From: Bradyrhizobium lablabi
Lineage (GTDB): Bacteria > Pseudomonadota > Alphaproteobacteria > Rhizobiales > Xanthobacteraceae
DNA: 64,000 bases
Reading direction: 5' to 3'
Assembly: GCF_018129385.1 (NCBI RefSeq)
Contig: NZ_JAFCLN010000002.1
Span: forward strand, 496,001-560,000
Shown here: positions 28,625 to 39,900 of the stretch, in pieces
Position numbering within the stretch: the stretch's first letter is position 1
Layout of the letters: each line of letters begins with the position of its first letter
Notes under the pieces: model-generated
The model's input: only the letters and a program-made list of their open reading frames with translations
Databases searched by the model: none
Told to the model about the DNA's origin: nothing
Position numbers and translations under genes: made by a program

Positions 28625-29497
28625 TCAGATGCGCCGGTCGATGACCACGATGCCGTAGGGGTTGAACTTGAAATCATCGGCAGCATAGGACTGCTCGCGG
28701 GACAGCGTTGCCTTGCGCGCCCGCAGCACATCGCCGAGCTTTTGCCGCGCCATGTCTTCGGCAACGCCATCCATCAGCGCGACAGCCTCCCGCTCGCTGC
28801 CATACGATTTTGCGACATAGACGTCCGGCAGGCCGATCAGATGAAAGCCGACGCTCTCAAGGTACTTTTCCGACGACAACGGCCGCTTGGCGAAGGCAAG
28901 ACGGCAGATGCGACGCAGCGCAAGGTCGTCGTCGGACTGCAACGCCGAACCGGCCTGAATGGCCAATCGCTGCCATCGCGCCAACCCGTGCGCGATACCG
29001 GCGCTCTCGCCCTTGATAGCCACAGCGCCCGCCTTGATTGCGGCAACGACCAGCATCAGGGCCCCCGCCGAAACCGTGACGGCGGTGTCGGCCGTCATCG
29101 GTGGTCCCTGCACATAGAGCACGGATTTATGGTTGAGGACGGCTTCCTCGTCCTTGTCTGTCCACGCATTGGGCTCGACGCGGTCCCAGCAAACGCCGAA
29201 CGAGCGTTCCATCCGAGGGTCTGCTTCCGTGCGGGAATAGATCTCGTCGATGGCAAAACCCTTTGCGAATTCTGCGATTGCCCCCGACACTGCCTCGGAC
29301 AGGCGTTGCTTGCCACCTTCACCGCCAAGAAAGCAGAGGACGTGGCGCGGCTTCACTTGGGATTTCACTTGGGATTTCGCCGGCGCGGCGGCGCCATCAA
29401 CCGCGATCATCGGCAATGCTCCCATCGTCAACAAAAGGGCCCGGCGGGAAATTCTTCGGGGATTTCGGCCGGCAGGATCGGATTGTCTGGCAAACAT
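28625..29497 (-). CDS. Tat-exported protein of unknown function
   Basis: The protein (about 290 residues from ATG 29497) starts with a twin-arginine leader (RRISRRALLLTMG, then IAVDGAAAPA). The mature part begins after a tandem KSQVKSQVK and contains PRHVLCFLGGEGGKQRL, SVLYVQGPPMTAD, and GAVAIKGESAGIAHGL. I do not recognise the family. A long in-frame extension to 29536 exists but lacks export logic. It lies between the glycosylase gene (convergent) and valS, with about 100 bp to valS. Export by Tat implies that it folds, perhaps with a cofactor, before crossing the membrane. Confidence 0.65.
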   Translation of the reverse strand: MFARQSDPAGRNPRRISRRALLLTMGALPMIAVDGAAAPAKSQVKSQVKPRHVLCFLGGEGGKQRLSEAVSGAIAEFAKGFAIDEIYSRTEADPRMERSFGVCWDRVEPNAWTDKDEEAVLNHKSVLYVQGPPMTADTAVTVSAGALMLVVAAIKAGAVAIKGESAGIAHGLARWQRLAIQAGSALQSDDDLALRRICRLAFAKRPLSSEKYLESVGFHLIGLPDVYVAKSYGSEREAVALMDGVAEDMARQKLGDVLRARKATLSREQSYAADDFKFNPYGIVVIDRRI

Positions 29498-29593
29498 GTC
29501 GGCTGTTTGGTCGGCGCCATGCGGACAGAGGTTCACGCCACCGGTACAAGTTGAACCGGATGATGACAGACCGCTTCGGCCGAGAGGCGCCGG

Positions 29594-32461
29594 CTAGGAT
29601 GCCCGCTTCAGGCGCTCCAGCGCTTCCTGTAGCTTTGTCTTTCGCGCCAGCGCGGCCTCGCGCTTTTCCTTTTCTTCCTCGACGATCTCTTCCGGCGCGT
29701 TCGCCACGAATTTCTCGTTGCCGAGTTTTGCATCGACGCGCTTGATGTCGCCGTCGGCCTTGCCGATCTCCTTTTCCAGCCGCGAGCGCTCCGCCGCAAA
29801 GTCGATCACGCCCTTGAGGGGCAGCGCGGCCACCTCGCCACGGATCAGGAGTTGCACCGCGCCTTCCGGCGCGCGGTCGGCAAAGGAGACATCGGCCAGC
29901 CGCGCCAGCCGCTTGACGGTGTCGATCCAGCGCTGCGCCCGAGCCTTGCTTTCATCCGAGGCGGCGGCCAGCACCAGCGGCGTCAGGACAGACGGCGCGA
30001 TGTTCATTTCGGCGCGCACCGAGCGGATCGCCGTGACGAGGTCGACCACCCAGCCGATCTCGGCTTCGGCCTCGGGATCGGAAAACTCGCCGGCATCGAG
30101 CGCGAGAATCACCGATGGGATCACCGCATCGCTCGGACTGGTGGTCACGACCGATGCCAGTTGCTCGTCCGAGAGCGCGCCCGCCTTGCGCGGCCAGTCC
30201 GCCAGCACGAGCAGGCCGTCGCGCTTTGCGGTCACCGCCCACAGCTCTTCGGTGATGAACGGCATGAACGGGTGCAGCAGCTTCAAAATCTCGTCGCGCG
30301 CCCAGGCAACCATCGCGCGCGTCTCCGCCTTCGCGGTCCCCTCCTCGCCCGTCAGCACCGGCTTTGCGAGTTCGAGATACCAGTCGCAATAGACGTTCCA
30401 GACGAAGCGATACATCGCATTCGCCGCGTCGTTGAAGCGATAACCCTCGATCGCCTCGGTGACCTCGCGCGTTGCCCGCGAGGTCTCATGCGCGATCCAG
30501 CGGTTCAGCGTCTCCTGCGCGTTGGCCGGATCGAAATCGGCCGGCATCGCGCAGCCGTTCATCTCTGCAAAGCGGCAGGCATTCCACAGCTTGGTCGCAA
30601 AGTTGCGATTGGTTTCAACGAGTTGCGGCGACAGCTTGATGTCGTGGCTGTGCGCGGCGCCGCGCGCCAGCGCAAAGCGCAGCGCATCCGCGCCATAGTC
30701 GTCGATGACGCCGAGGGGATCGATGACGTTGCCTTTCGACTTCGACATCTTCGCGCCCTTCTCGTCGCGAACGAGGCGATGGATGTAGACGGTCGAGAAC
30801 GGCGCCTCTTCCATGAAATGGATGCCCAGCATCATCATGCGGGCGACCCAGAAGAAGATGATGTCCCAGCCGGTGACCAGCACGTTGGTCGGATAGTAGC
30901 GCTGCACCTCCGGCGTCTCGTCGGGCCAGCCGAGCGTCGAGAACGGCCACAGTCCCGAGGAGAACCAGGTGTCGAGCACGTCCTCGTCGCGGGTGATGAA
31001 GCCTTCACGCTTCGAGGCGTCGCGCGCCATCTCGGCGCCCTGCTCCGGCGTGATCACTTCCTGCTCGACGTAATAGCCGAGCGCGTTGCCGACGGCTTCT
31101 TCCTCGGTCTCGGCGACGAAGAATTTCCCGTCGGGACCATACCAGGCCGGGATCTGGTGACCCCACCAGAGCTGGCGCGAGATGCACCAGGGCTGGATGT
31201 TCTCCATCCACTCGAAATAGGTCTTTTCCCAGTTCTTCGGCACGAACGTGGTGGCGCCGGAACGCACCGCTGCGATCGCGGGCGCGGCAAGGGTCTTCGC
31301 GTCGACATACCATTGATCGGTCAGGTACGGCTCGATGACCACGTTGGAGCGGTCGCCATGCGGCACCATGTGCACGTTCGGCTCGATCTTTTCGAGGAAG
31401 CCAAAGTCCTCCAGACGCGCAACGATCCTCTTGCGCGCGACAAAACGGTCAAGCCCGTTGAGCTCTTCGGCAAGCTGCGAGGCCCCTTCAGGCAGGCCGC
31501 GCAGATAATCCTCGTTATCGACCAGGGTGAGGCAGGCCTCCTTGTCGAACACGTTGATCTGCGGCAGGCCATGGCGCTTGCCGATTTCAAAGTCGGTGAA
31601 GTCGTGTGCGGGGGTGACCTTCACCGCACCCGAGCCTTTCTCGGGGTCGGAAATTTCGTCGCCGACGATCGGGATCTTGCGCCCGACCAGCGGCAGAATG
31701 ACGTTCTTGCCGATCAGGTTCGTGTAGCGCTCATCGTCCGGATTCACGGCGACGCCGGTATCGCCCAGCATCGTCTCCGGCCGCGTGGTAGCGACGACGA
31801 TGAACGAGGTCGGATCATCAGGGCTGAAATTCTTGCCCTCGATCGGATAGCGCAGATACCAGAGATGGCCCTTGACCTCGACCTGCTGCACTTCGAGGTC
31901 GGAAATCGCGGTGACCAGCGCCGGATCCCAGTTGACCAACCGCTTGTCCTTGTAGATCAGGCCTTGGCGGTGCAGCTCGACGAACACCTTGACGACCGCG
32001 CGCGAAAGCCCCTCGTCCATCGTAAAGCGCTCGCGCGACCAGTCGCAGGAGGCGCCCAGTCGCTTCAACTGGTTGATGATGGTGCCGCCGCTCTCGGCCT
32101 TCCACTGCCAGACGCGTTCGAGGAATTTCTCGCGGCCGAGATCGCGCCGGCCGGGTTCCTGCCGCTCCATCAACTGCCGCTCGACCACCATTTGGGTTGC
32201 GATGCCGGCGTGATCGGTGCCGGGCTGCCACAGCACGTCGCGGCCGCGCATGCGCTCGAAGCGGCACAAGATGTCCTGGAGCGTGTTGTTGAGCGCGTGG
32301 CCCATGTGCAATGAGCCCGTCACGTTCGGCGGCGGGATCACGATGGTGAAGGGCTCGGCGCCCTTGCGCTCGGGGCGGCCAGCCTTGAAGGCGCCGCTCT
32401 CATCCCAGATGCGGGACATGCGGCTTTCAATGTCGGCGGGCTGGTAATTTTTCTCGATCAT
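29594..32461 (-). CDS. valS: Valyl-tRNA synthetase
   Basis: The 955-residue class I synthetase has the HIGH-type motif [16 protein letters not shown] (residues 43-58), an editing CP1 domain ([17 protein letters not shown]), the KMSKS loop [15 protein letters not shown] (near residue 570), an anticodon-binding domain and the C-terminal coiled-coil arm that ValRS uses to hold tRNA ([20 protein letters not shown]). Length is normal. It is preceded by popZ on the same strand, an arrangement typical of Rhizobiales. Confidence 0.98.
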   Translation of the reverse strand: MIEKNYQPADIESRMSRIWDESGAFKAGRPERKGAEPFTIVIPPPNVTGSLHMGHALNNTLQDILCRFERMRGRDVLWQPGTDHAGIATQMVVERQLMERQEPGRRDLGREKFLERVWQWKAESGGTIINQLKRLGASCDWSRERFTMDEGLSRAVVKVFVELHRQGLIYKDKRLVNWDPALVTAISDLEVQQVEVKGHLWYLRYPIEGKNFSPDDPTSFIVVATTRPETMLGDTGVAVNPDDERYTNLIGKNVILPLVGRKIPIVGDEISDPEKGSGAVKVTPAHDFTDFEIGKRHGLPQINVFDKEACLTLVDNEDYLRGLPEGASQLAEELNGLDRFVARKRIVARLEDFGFLEKIEPNVHMVPHGDRSNVVIEPYLTDQWYVDAKTLAAPAIAAVRSGATTFVPKNWEKTYFEWMENIQPWCISRQLWWGHQIPAWYGPDGKFFVAETEEEAVGNALGYYVEQEVITPEQGAEMARDASKREGFITRDEDVLDTWFSSGLWPFSTLGWPDETPEVQRYYPTNVLVTGWDIIFFWVARMMMLGIHFMEEAPFSTVYIHRLVRDEKGAKMSKSKGNVIDPLGVIDDYGADALRFALARGAAHSHDIKLSPQLVETNRNFATKLWNACRFAEMNGCAMPADFDPANAQETLNRWIAHETSRATREVTEAIEGYRFNDAANAMYRFVWNVYCDWYLELAKPVLTGEEGTAKAETRAMVAWARDEILKLLHPFMPFITEELWAVTAKRDGLLVLADWPRKAGALSDEQLASVVTTSPSDAVIPSVILALDAGEFSDPEAEAEIGWVVDLVTAIRSVRAEMNIAPSVLTPLVLAAASDESKARAQRWIDTVKRLARLADVSFADRAPEGAVQLLIRGEVAALPLKGVIDFAAERSRLEKEIGKADGDIKRVDAKLGNEKFVANAPEEIVEEEKEKREAALARKTKLQEALERLKRAS

Positions 32462-32602
32462 GGCATCGCGGGAAATGGCTTGAGGAGGGCTAGAAAGCCG
32501 CCATGGCGCCCCAAGTCAACATGACCGGCGCCGGAAAGGCCAATTTGAAGCTTTTGTATTGGTCAAATCGGGGCGATATCGACCCGAAACGGCTATTCAA
32601 TT

Positions 32603-32650
32603 GGGCATGATCTTTCGGAAAACCGGTGCCCACTTTTCCGGATCATGCCC
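32603..32650. repeat. Palindromic repeat, CATGATC...GATCATG type
   Basis: GGGCATGATC and GATCATGCCC form outer arms around CGGAAAACCGG...CACTTTTCCG. It lies between popZ and valS and its end coincides with the popZ stop codon (TAG at 32650-32652). A near-identical copy is found at 33594-33642 on the other side of popZ, so popZ is flanked by two copies. Confidence 0.75.
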
Positions 32651-33372
32651 TACCTGCCGCGGGAAACCCGTTCGATCTCGGCCTTGACGATGCGTTCCAC
32701 CAGTCCTGGCAGATTGTCATCGAGCCAGGATTTCAGCATCGGCCGCAGCATTTCCTTCACCAGATCCTCGAGCGTCCTCGCATTGTTGCTCAAGACGGTA
32801 TTGGCGAGCGTATTGAAGGCGGACTCCACCGCATTCACGGTCGAACGCGACAGGATCGCCTGCTGGGAAGCCGCCGTTTCGATCGGCGGCGGTTCATAGG
32901 CCGGCTGTGGCGGCATGGTCCGCGCAGCCGCAGCGGCCTCCGTGAATTCGATATCGTCCTGCGGATCGACCTTCTTGAATGCGGTAGCTCGTGCCGGTGG
33001 CGGCGGATCCGGCAGCGCCATCTCGTCGGTGAGCTCAAGGACTTCAGCGTCGGGCTGGGGCGAGCGCACCTCGGCCTCAGGCGTCGCCTCGTCGAGGCTC
33101 GCCAGCATCGCGTCGATGTCATCCTGGCTGTTGGCCGCAGCAGGCGCCGGCGGAGGTGGCGGCGCGGGCTTTGGAGGTGGCGTGGCCGTCCTGGCCGCCG
33201 CAGCCGATGCGGTGGAAATCGCCGAGGGCGGGATATCCCTCATCGCGGACTTTGGTGGCGGCGCAGCGGACTTTTCGGCCGCGGGCTTCGCCTCGTCATC
33301 GGCGATGATACGCCGGATCGACGCCAGAATCTCCTCCATCGAGGGCTCTTGGACCTTTGCAGGCTGCGTCAT
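32650..33372 (-). CDS. popZ: PopZ-like polar organising protein (DUF2497)
   Basis: The 240-residue protein has the PopZ layout: a conserved N-terminal helix (EPSMEEILASIRRIIADDE), a long Pro/Ala/acidic disordered middle, and C-terminal helices (VKEMLRPMLKSWLDDNLPGL, VERIVKAEIERVSRGR). In Caulobacter PopZ condenses at the pole and anchors ParB-bound origins; bradyrhizobial relatives have a similar size. The start is taken at ATG 33372 with MTQPAKVQEP. Gene order tolC-popZ-valS agrees with other Rhizobiales. Confidence 0.9.
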   Translation of the reverse strand: MTQPAKVQEPSMEEILASIRRIIADDEAKPAAEKSAAPPPKSAMRDIPPSAISTASAAAARTATPPPKPAPPPPPAPAAANSQDDIDAMLASLDEATPEAEVRSPQPDAEVLELTDEMALPDPPPPARATAFKKVDPQDDIEFTEAAAAARTMPPQPAYEPPPIETAASQQAILSRSTVNAVESAFNTLANTVLSNNARTLEDLVKEMLRPMLKSWLDDNLPGLVERIVKAEIERVSRGR

Positions 33373-33541
33373 CTCCGACTCCACATCATCAACGCCGAGT
33401 TTTACACCAAGCCGGAGGAGATTCGCTGGTTCCGCATTTGCGGGTCCGGATTTTCCATGGCAACCGCCTGACTTGTCCCCAGATCAAGCGCCGCAAAAAC
33501 CGATCGCGCACATCGCTATTCTGCGCCCGTCGGCGAATCAC

Positions 33542-33642
33542 CAGAGCGCGATGACTTTTCTTCGAATCGTCATCCCGCTCTATCTTTTTGTTCGAGCATG
33601 ATCTTTTCGGAAAACCGGTACCCACTTTTCCGGATCATGTTC
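33542..33642. repeat. Compound palindromic repeat
   Basis: The first module is AGAGCGCGATGA...TCATCCCGCTCT (11 of 12 bases paired, 33543-33582) and the second is GAGCATGATC...GATCATGTTC around CGGAAAACCGG and CACTTTTCCG (33594-33642). The second module matches the copy at 32603-32650, and a decayed copy of both modules is seen near 22566-22626. It sits in the 391-bp gap between popZ and tolC, which holds no other gene. Confidence 0.75.
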
Positions 33643-33763
33643 TAACGCCGACCGGCGCGAAAGCACGGCGCGAATCGCCCTCTCGCCCCAGATAAGGCTA
33701 CGTCATGACAATAATAGTGCAAGCAAATGAGCGGCTCGCCATCAAGCGAACACGCAATCGACG

Positions 33764-35170
33764 TTAACGGCCGTCGGGTGTCCGCACGCCGGCCCAGCTA
33801 TCGCGGACCTGGTGATAGTGGATGCTCGGGTCATACACGTTCGTATTCAGATTGAGCACGATCGGCGACAGCCGACCAACCGCGTTCAGCACCGAATAGG
33901 ACGCCACCACCCGGTCGTGCTGGGCGGTGACCAGCGCAACGCGCGCATTGACCAGCGCCTGCTGCGCGTTGAGCACGTCGAGCGTGGTGCGCTGGCCGGC
34001 CTTGGCTTCTTCGCGCACGCCGTTCAGCGCGATTTCGGAAGCGGTCACCTGCGACTGCGCCGATTGCACCTGCGCCTTGCCGGCAACGAGCTGACCCCAC
34101 GCCTGCACCACGTTGGCGCGGGCCTGGTCGCGGACCTGTTCCAGGTTGAGGCGCTGCTGCGCCAGCGTTTCCTTGGACTGGCGGATCAGCGAATATTCCG
34201 CGCCGCCCTGGTAGACCGGTACTGACAACTGCGCGACGGTGGAAGCGCCGAAGGAACGGAAGATCGTCAGCGACTGCTCATAGGATTGCTGCACCGACGT
34301 CTGTAGCGTCACGGTCGGAAACAGCGCGCCTTCGTTCACCTTGACCTGGAGATAGCTGACGTCGATGCCGAACATCGCCGCGGTTACGTTCGGGTTTTGC
34401 GTCAGGCTGAGATCGACAGCCCCGGGCAAGGTCGGCGGCAGAAAACGATCCACCGGCGAGCCCGGTGCGAGCGCCACGGGTTCGCTGCCGATGATGCGCC
34501 GGAAATTGGCTCGCGTCGTGGTCAGGTTGGATTCGGCAGTGAGTTGCTGGGTCTTGCCGGCGGCAAGCTGGGCTTCCGACTGCGCAACGTCGGTGCGGGT
34601 GACTTCGCCGACGTTGAAGCGGTCCCTGGTCTGCTTCAGCGTCTGCTCCAGCACGCGGACGTTGCTCTTCTGAACCTCGACGATCGCGGAGTCGCGCAGA
34701 TAGTCCATGTACACGGTCGCGGCCGAGAGCAGCACAGTCTGCTCCAGCACGCGCAAACCTTCGCGCGCCGCCGAAACCTGGCTCTCCGCGGCGCGGGTCC
34801 GGTTCGCGGTTTGATTGCCGTTGAACAGCGTCTGCGAGATGGTGACGCCTGCGCTCCTCGGCGCGTTGGTACCGTGAACGTTGCTGCGCACGAGCGTGTT
34901 GGGCGTACCGCCGGCGGTGGTGAGCACGTCGGTATACTGATAGCCGGCGCTCGCGGTGACGGCGACTTTCGGGCGATAGCCCGACAAGGCCTGCGGCACG
35001 TTTTCGTCGGTGGCGCGCACCTGTGAGCGCTGCGCGTTGAGCTGCGGATTGGTCTGATAGGCGCGAATTAGCGCGGCCTCGATCGTATCGGCCAAAGCAG
35101 GCATCGGGCCCGCACAAGCCAAAAGAAGGGCCGCAGCCGCAGCTCCGGTGAATACCTTCACCCCAAGCAT
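33764..35170 (-). CDS. tolC: TolC-family outer-membrane efflux/secretion protein
   Basis: The 468-residue protein has a signal peptide (FTGAAAAALLLACAGPMPALA) and two TolC repeats with long helices (ADTIEAALIRAYQTNPQLNAQRS is the family start; second repeat begins VDLSLTQNPNV). TolC trimers form the outer-membrane channel for type I secretion and RND/ABC efflux. It lies downstream of pcm on the same strand, a conserved alphaproteobacterial arrangement. It could serve secretion of the giant repeat protein encoded at 36910-42099, but no ABC or membrane-fusion partners of a type I system are in this window. Confidence 0.93.
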   Translation of the reverse strand: MLGVKVFTGAAAAALLLACAGPMPALADTIEAALIRAYQTNPQLNAQRSQVRATDENVPQALSGYRPKVAVTASAGYQYTDVLTTAGGTPNTLVRSNVHGTNAPRSAGVTISQTLFNGNQTANRTRAAESQVSAAREGLRVLEQTVLLSAATVYMDYLRDSAIVEVQKSNVRVLEQTLKQTRDRFNVGEVTRTDVAQSEAQLAAGKTQQLTAESNLTTTRANFRRIIGSEPVALAPGSPVDRFLPPTLPGAVDLSLTQNPNVTAAMFGIDVSYLQVKVNEGALFPTVTLQTSVQQSYEQSLTIFRSFGASTVAQLSVPVYQGGAEYSLIRQSKETLAQQRLNLEQVRDQARANVVQAWGQLVAGKAQVQSAQSQVTASEIALNGVREEAKAGQRTTLDVLNAQQALVNARVALVTAQHDRVVASYSVLNAVGRLSPIVLNLNTNVYDPSIHYHQVRDSWAGVRTPDGR

Positions 35171-35397
35171 CCCCAAATATCCGCCTATGTTCAGTTCAAC
35201 TGCCGGCCCGCGCGCATGGGCCGGTGCCGCTTCATTCCAAGTGAGTCCCAGCTCACCTTAGTGCGCAGCCAGTCGCGACGGAACACCCCAACGAGCACCG
35301 CGCTGCGGAAACTCTTCACGTGGGGCAATCTGGCCACACTTCTGATTTAGAACGGATTTTATCGGGCATTAGTTACGGAAAGACTTCCAGCAAGGGG

Positions 35398-36063
35398 CTA
35401 GAACACGAATGCTGGCATCCGTTCCAGGCCCGGCAGGACGGGCACCGCCGCGTCAAACAGCGTCCGGTTCCCGAAATCGCCGTGGGAACGGGTCACGATG
35501 GCCGCCCGGGGCGGCTGGGAAGCGGCAAAAACCCCGACCAGACGGCCCCCCTCAGCGAGCTGCTCGTAGAGCCCCGACGGGGTGATTTCGGTGGCCCCGT
35601 TGAGGACGATCACGTCATAGGGGGCGCCCGCGGTATCCCCGTCGGCAGCCGCCCCCGTCTTGACGGTGACATTTCCACAGCCGATCTGGCGCAAAATGCT
35701 GCCGGCCTTCGCCGCCAGCGCCGAATCGCTCTCGGTCGCCGTCACTTCGGCAGCCATCTTCGCCACCAGCGCGGCCGCATAGCCGCTGGCCACGCCGACC
35801 ACCAGCACCCTGTCGGTGGCCTTGATCGCGGCGGCCTGTAGCAGCTTTGCGGTCACGGCCGGCTTGATCAGGCAGCGCTTTGGGCCGCCGGCCGCGCTCA
35901 CGTCGAGGTCGAGATCGAGGTAGGCCAGCGCCTGCTTGCTCTCCGGCACGAAGGCCTCGCGCGGCACTTCCAGCATGGCATCGAGAATCCGGCTGTCGGT
36001 AACGTCGCTGGTACGCACCTGGCCATCGACCATTTTCTGGCGTGCCGTCGAAAAACCGGACAT
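35398..36063 (-). CDS. pcm: Protein-L-isoaspartate O-methyltransferase family protein
   Basis: The 221-residue protein from ATG 36063 (MSGFSTARQKMVDGQVRTSD) shows PREAFVPESKQALAYLD, the SAM loop VLVVGVASGYAAALVAKM and DVIVLNGATEITP. The SAM loop departs from the usual EIGTGSGYQ, as in other rhizobial relatives located upstream of tolC, so true repair activity on isoaspartate is uncertain. Possible cotranscription with tolC (227 bp gap). Confidence 0.85.
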   Translation of the reverse strand: MSGFSTARQKMVDGQVRTSDVTDSRILDAMLEVPREAFVPESKQALAYLDLDLDVSAAGGPKRCLIKPAVTAKLLQAAAIKATDRVLVVGVASGYAAALVAKMAAEVTATESDSALAAKAGSILRQIGCGNVTVKTGAAADGDTAGAPYDVIVLNGATEITPSGLYEQLAEGGRLVGVFAASQPPRAAIVTRSHGDFGNRTLFDAAVPVLPGLERMPAFVF

Positions 36064-36319
36064 GTGAAGAGACCCCGAAAACCGGTGAGAAACTGGCCAC
36101 CTTTTGGTACAGCGCGGGCGAAAACGCAATAATCGGCGCGCCCGAAAGCGCTGGGCCGCCGACGCAAACTGGCTCGCTTCAGATTTGACGATGCTGTGGC
36201 AGCACCCAATGCATGCGGCTCATGAGCCCAAAATTTCTCACGTGGGCCCTAGAAGTGGCCCAACAGGAAGCGGCACCTGAGGGCGCTGCGCCGAAAAGTG
36301 AGTAACTGGTTGATTTGAT

Positions 36320-36394
36320 TGGCTCCCGGAGCTGGATTCGAACCAGCGACCATTCGATTAACAGTCGAATGCTCTACCGCTGAGCTATCCGGGA
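36320..36394 (-). tRNA. tRNA-Asn (anticodon GTT)
   Basis: Read on the minus strand the 75-nt gene starts TCCCGGATAGCTCAGCGG, has anticodon loop CTGTTAA, T-loop TTCGAAT and ends TCCGGGAG-CCA. The acceptor stem TCCCGGA/TCCGGGA pairs fully and CCA is encoded. The gene marks one edge of the accessory segment to the right. Confidence 0.97.
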
Positions 36395-36909
36395 ATAGGC
36401 GAAACAGGCGTTCCGCAGCGGGCCTGCGTATAACAAAGGCTTTTGCCGTTGCAAAGGACCAAATCGACTGTTTCGGCTGCCTGAGGCGAGGGCCGAAACC
36501 GCCTGCGCGATAAGGATTTGCCGGGATTTTCGGCCCGCGCGGACGCTGCCCTCGCGCGGCTCGCCATCCACGGCGATCTTTTCCGAACATCTGCAAGAGA
36601 CGCTGATCGGCGGGCTCGCCGTCCTGACCGATCGGGCATATCGGAGAGCGCGACCACTGCGAGCTCGATCCGGGTCCTGTGCGCCCCTGGCAACGCAATG
36701 GACGAGCACGATTCGTCGCGGGTTCAGCGGGCCATTCCGCTGAACCGTGTGACCAGGTGTCGTGGCATTTCAGCGTGCCCTCGCCTCCCGCCTTCGGCTA
36801 ACACCGAAAGCGGGCTTCAGTTCTGGAATCCTGCCATGGGCCAGAAGTGGTCTTCAACCAACCCACGGGCATTGAACAGAAGATCAGTAGAGCTCCGCTC
36901 GAGTACGCA
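36395..36909. other. Gene-free stretch with two stem-loops
   Basis: No convincing gene is seen in these 515 bp; short open frames have no family features. Two strong stem-loops follow the giant gene's stop on its strand: 36787-36814 (CCCGCCTTCGG/CCGAAAGCGGG, 10 of 11 paired, 6-nt loop) and 36721-36746 (GGTTCAGCGG/CCGCTGAACC, perfect, 6-nt loop). Neither is followed by a T-run, so they are not classical terminators, but they could protect or end the transcript. Confidence 0.5.
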
Positions 36910-39900
36910 TCATGCCAGGAACTGGTAGTCACTGGCATGAACGTTGCCGGTGATGTTGATGATTTCGTTATGCCCGTCCAGACCGGAATGAACCTGCCAC
37001 TGGGTGCCCGAAATAAACGTCAGGGTCGCACCACCGGCAGCCGTGCCGAAGCCGTGGAATTCGAGCGTATCGCCGGCCGAGGCGTCATTGCCGGTAAAGT
37101 CGGTGATGGTCGCACCGACTGTGGAACCCGATACAAACACGAAATTATCGTTGCCCAAGCCGCCGGTGAGCACGTCGGCCCCGCCGCCGCCCTTGATGGT
37201 GTCGTTGCCTGCATTGCCGTTAAGGATGTCAGCGGCGGTGCGGCCGGTGATGAGGTCGTTGAAGTTCGAACCCATCACACTGTTGACGCCACCCGTGATG
37301 GTGTCGGTGCCCACCGAAGCATCGCCGCCGGCCACAATGCCGGTCGACAGGTTGGCGTCCACCGCACCGGTGGCGCCACCATACTGCACCTGGGTGGAGC
37401 CGTTGCCGGTAATGGTGTCGGCGCCGCCGCCGCCCTGGAACGAGTTGAACCCGACAAAGGCCGAGGCATTGTAGCTGTCGGCAAAGTTGCCGCCGAGCGC
37501 GCCGATGACGCCGCCGGTGAAGGTGTCGGTGCCGACCGAGGCATCGCCTGACGCCGAACCGGCGCCACCGGCCCCGAGCGTGATCGTCACGCCCCCGGTG
37601 GCGGTGCTGTAATGCGCCTGGGTGGAGCCGTTGCCGGTGATGGTGTCGTTGCCGCCCCGGCCCTCCAACGCGTTGAACTGGTTGCTGTCGAAGGCAGAGG
37701 CGTTGTAGCTGTCGGCAAAGTTGCTGCCCCACGCGGAATTGACGCCGCCGGTGAAGGTATCGGTGCCTGTCGATGCATCGCCGGTGGCCGAGCCTGCGCC
37801 GCCGGCGCCGATCGTCACGGCAACGGCGCCCGTGGCATTTTGGTACATCGCGCGCGTGTTGCCGTTGCCGGTGATGGTGTCGTTGCCGCCAGCACCCTCA
37901 AACTGGTTGAAGTTGCCGTTGCTGCCCACGTTGAGGGCGCCGCCGCTGCCATAACCAGTCGCAACGTAGCTGTCAGCGAAGTTGGTGCCCTGGATGCCTT
38001 CGATGTTGCGCAGCGTATCCGTTCCGATCGAGGCATCTCCCGTGGCCGTGCCGGCCGCCATGTCGATGGTCAAAGGACCGGTCGAGTAATAGATGTTGTT
38101 GTAGCTGGCAATATCGAAGCCACCGCGACCATCTATGGTGTCGTTGCCGGCGAGACCAGTAAACGTTTCGGTGACCGCGGTGTTGTTGCTGCCGAACATG
38201 GTGTCGTTGAACATCGTGGCCTGCACGGCATTGACGCCACTGAATGTGTCCGTTCCCGTCGATGCGTCACCGATCGCCGTGCCGGTACCCGGCGTGCCGC
38301 CCGTTTGAAGATCGACAAAGACCGCTCCGGTCGCATTGACAAAGGCCAGACGTGTGTTGCCGTTGCCAATGACCGTGTCATTGCCCGCCGCGCCATTGAA
38401 TTCGTTGAACGTGCCGTTCGAACCCGCGTTGGTGCTGCTGCCGCTGAAGCCGGTAGCGTCATAGGTATCGGCGTTGATCGACCCACGCACTGCTTCGACA
38501 GAGATAAGCGTATCGGTGCCAACCGTTGCAGCATCGCCCGTGACGGTGCCTGCGGCCAGGTTCACGCTGATGCCACCCACCGCCGCCGGATCGAGCGCAT
38601 AGTCCGCACGATCGAAGCCGCCGCGGCCGTTGATGGTGTCGTTGCCGGCCCGGCCTTCGAATATCTCAACCGTGCCCTGGACATTGCTGCTGCCGAGCAG
38701 TTGATCGGCAAAACCCGAACCGACAACACCGCTAAATCCCGAACCAACAAGCGTATCGGTTCCGACGGACGAATCGCCGGTGGCCGAGTGCGCCGCCAGA
38801 TCCACGGTCACTGCGGCCGTGGCATTGGCATAGGAGATGCGCGTCAGCATCGCCCCCTGGCTGTTGGTGCCGCCCGTGATGGTGTCATTGCCACCCCGGC
38901 CCTCGAACTCGTTGAAACCGACTTGCGTGCCGGGCGTACCGGTGTCGCCGGTGAAGCCGGTCGCGTCGAGCGTATCGGCAAAATTGCTGCCGGAGATGGC
39001 CTCGATGCCGATCAGCGTATCGCTGCCGACGCCCGCACCGCTCGCCGTCCCAGCCGCCAAATTGACGGTAACACCGCCGGTGGCATCGCCGTAGACCGCC
39101 CGGTCGAAGCCAAGACCGCCATCCAGTTGATCGTTGCCGCCCAGGCCCTGGAGACGATCATTGCCGGCGCCGCCGAACAGGAAGTCAACGTTCGCACTAC
39201 CGGTAATGTTGTCACCGAAGTTCGAGCCGAGCACGTTGTTCACGCCGCCGGTAATCGTATCGGTTCCGACCGAACCGTCGCCCGTCGCCGTGCCGGTCGA
39301 CAAGTTGACCGTCACCGCGGCGGTTGCGGTGTCATATCTGATCTGGGTAGAGCCATTGCCGGTGATGGTGTCGTTGCCGCCATTGCCCTGGAACCAGTTG
39401 AAACCATTGTTGAAGGCCGAAGCGTTGTAGGTATCGGCAAAATTGCCGGCGATCGCAGCATTTACGCCGCCGGTGAAGGTGTCGGTACCGACTGAGCTAT
39501 CACCTGTCGCCGAACCGGCGCCGCCGGCCCCGATCGTGATCGTCACGGCCCCGCTGGTATTGAAAAACTCGACCCGCGTGCTGCCGTTGCCGGTGATGGT
39601 GTCGTTGCCGCCATTGCCCTGGAACGTGTTGCCGCCGGTGTAAGCCGAGGCGTTGTAAGTATCGGCAAAGTTGCTGCCCCAACCGCCATTGACGCCCCCG
39701 GTGAACGTGTCGGTGCCAACCGATGCATCGCCGGATCCCGAGCCCGTGCCGCCCGCCCCGATGGTGATCGTCACCGCGGAGGTGGCATTGCCGTAGACCG
39801 CGCGTGTGGCGCCGTTGCCGGTGATGCTGTCGTTACCCGCGAGACCTTCGAACTGGTTGAAGTTGCCATTGCTGGTGGAGACGTTAGCCGCCCCGGCGAG

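Noticed and set aside
29852..32314. 820-codon open frame on the plus strand
   Set aside because: It is fully antisense to valS, whose family motifs are clear.
36518..36928. 136-codon open frame downstream of tRNA-Asn
   Set aside because: Arg/Ser-rich composition, no ribosome site, no recognisable motif, and it runs across the giant gene's end.
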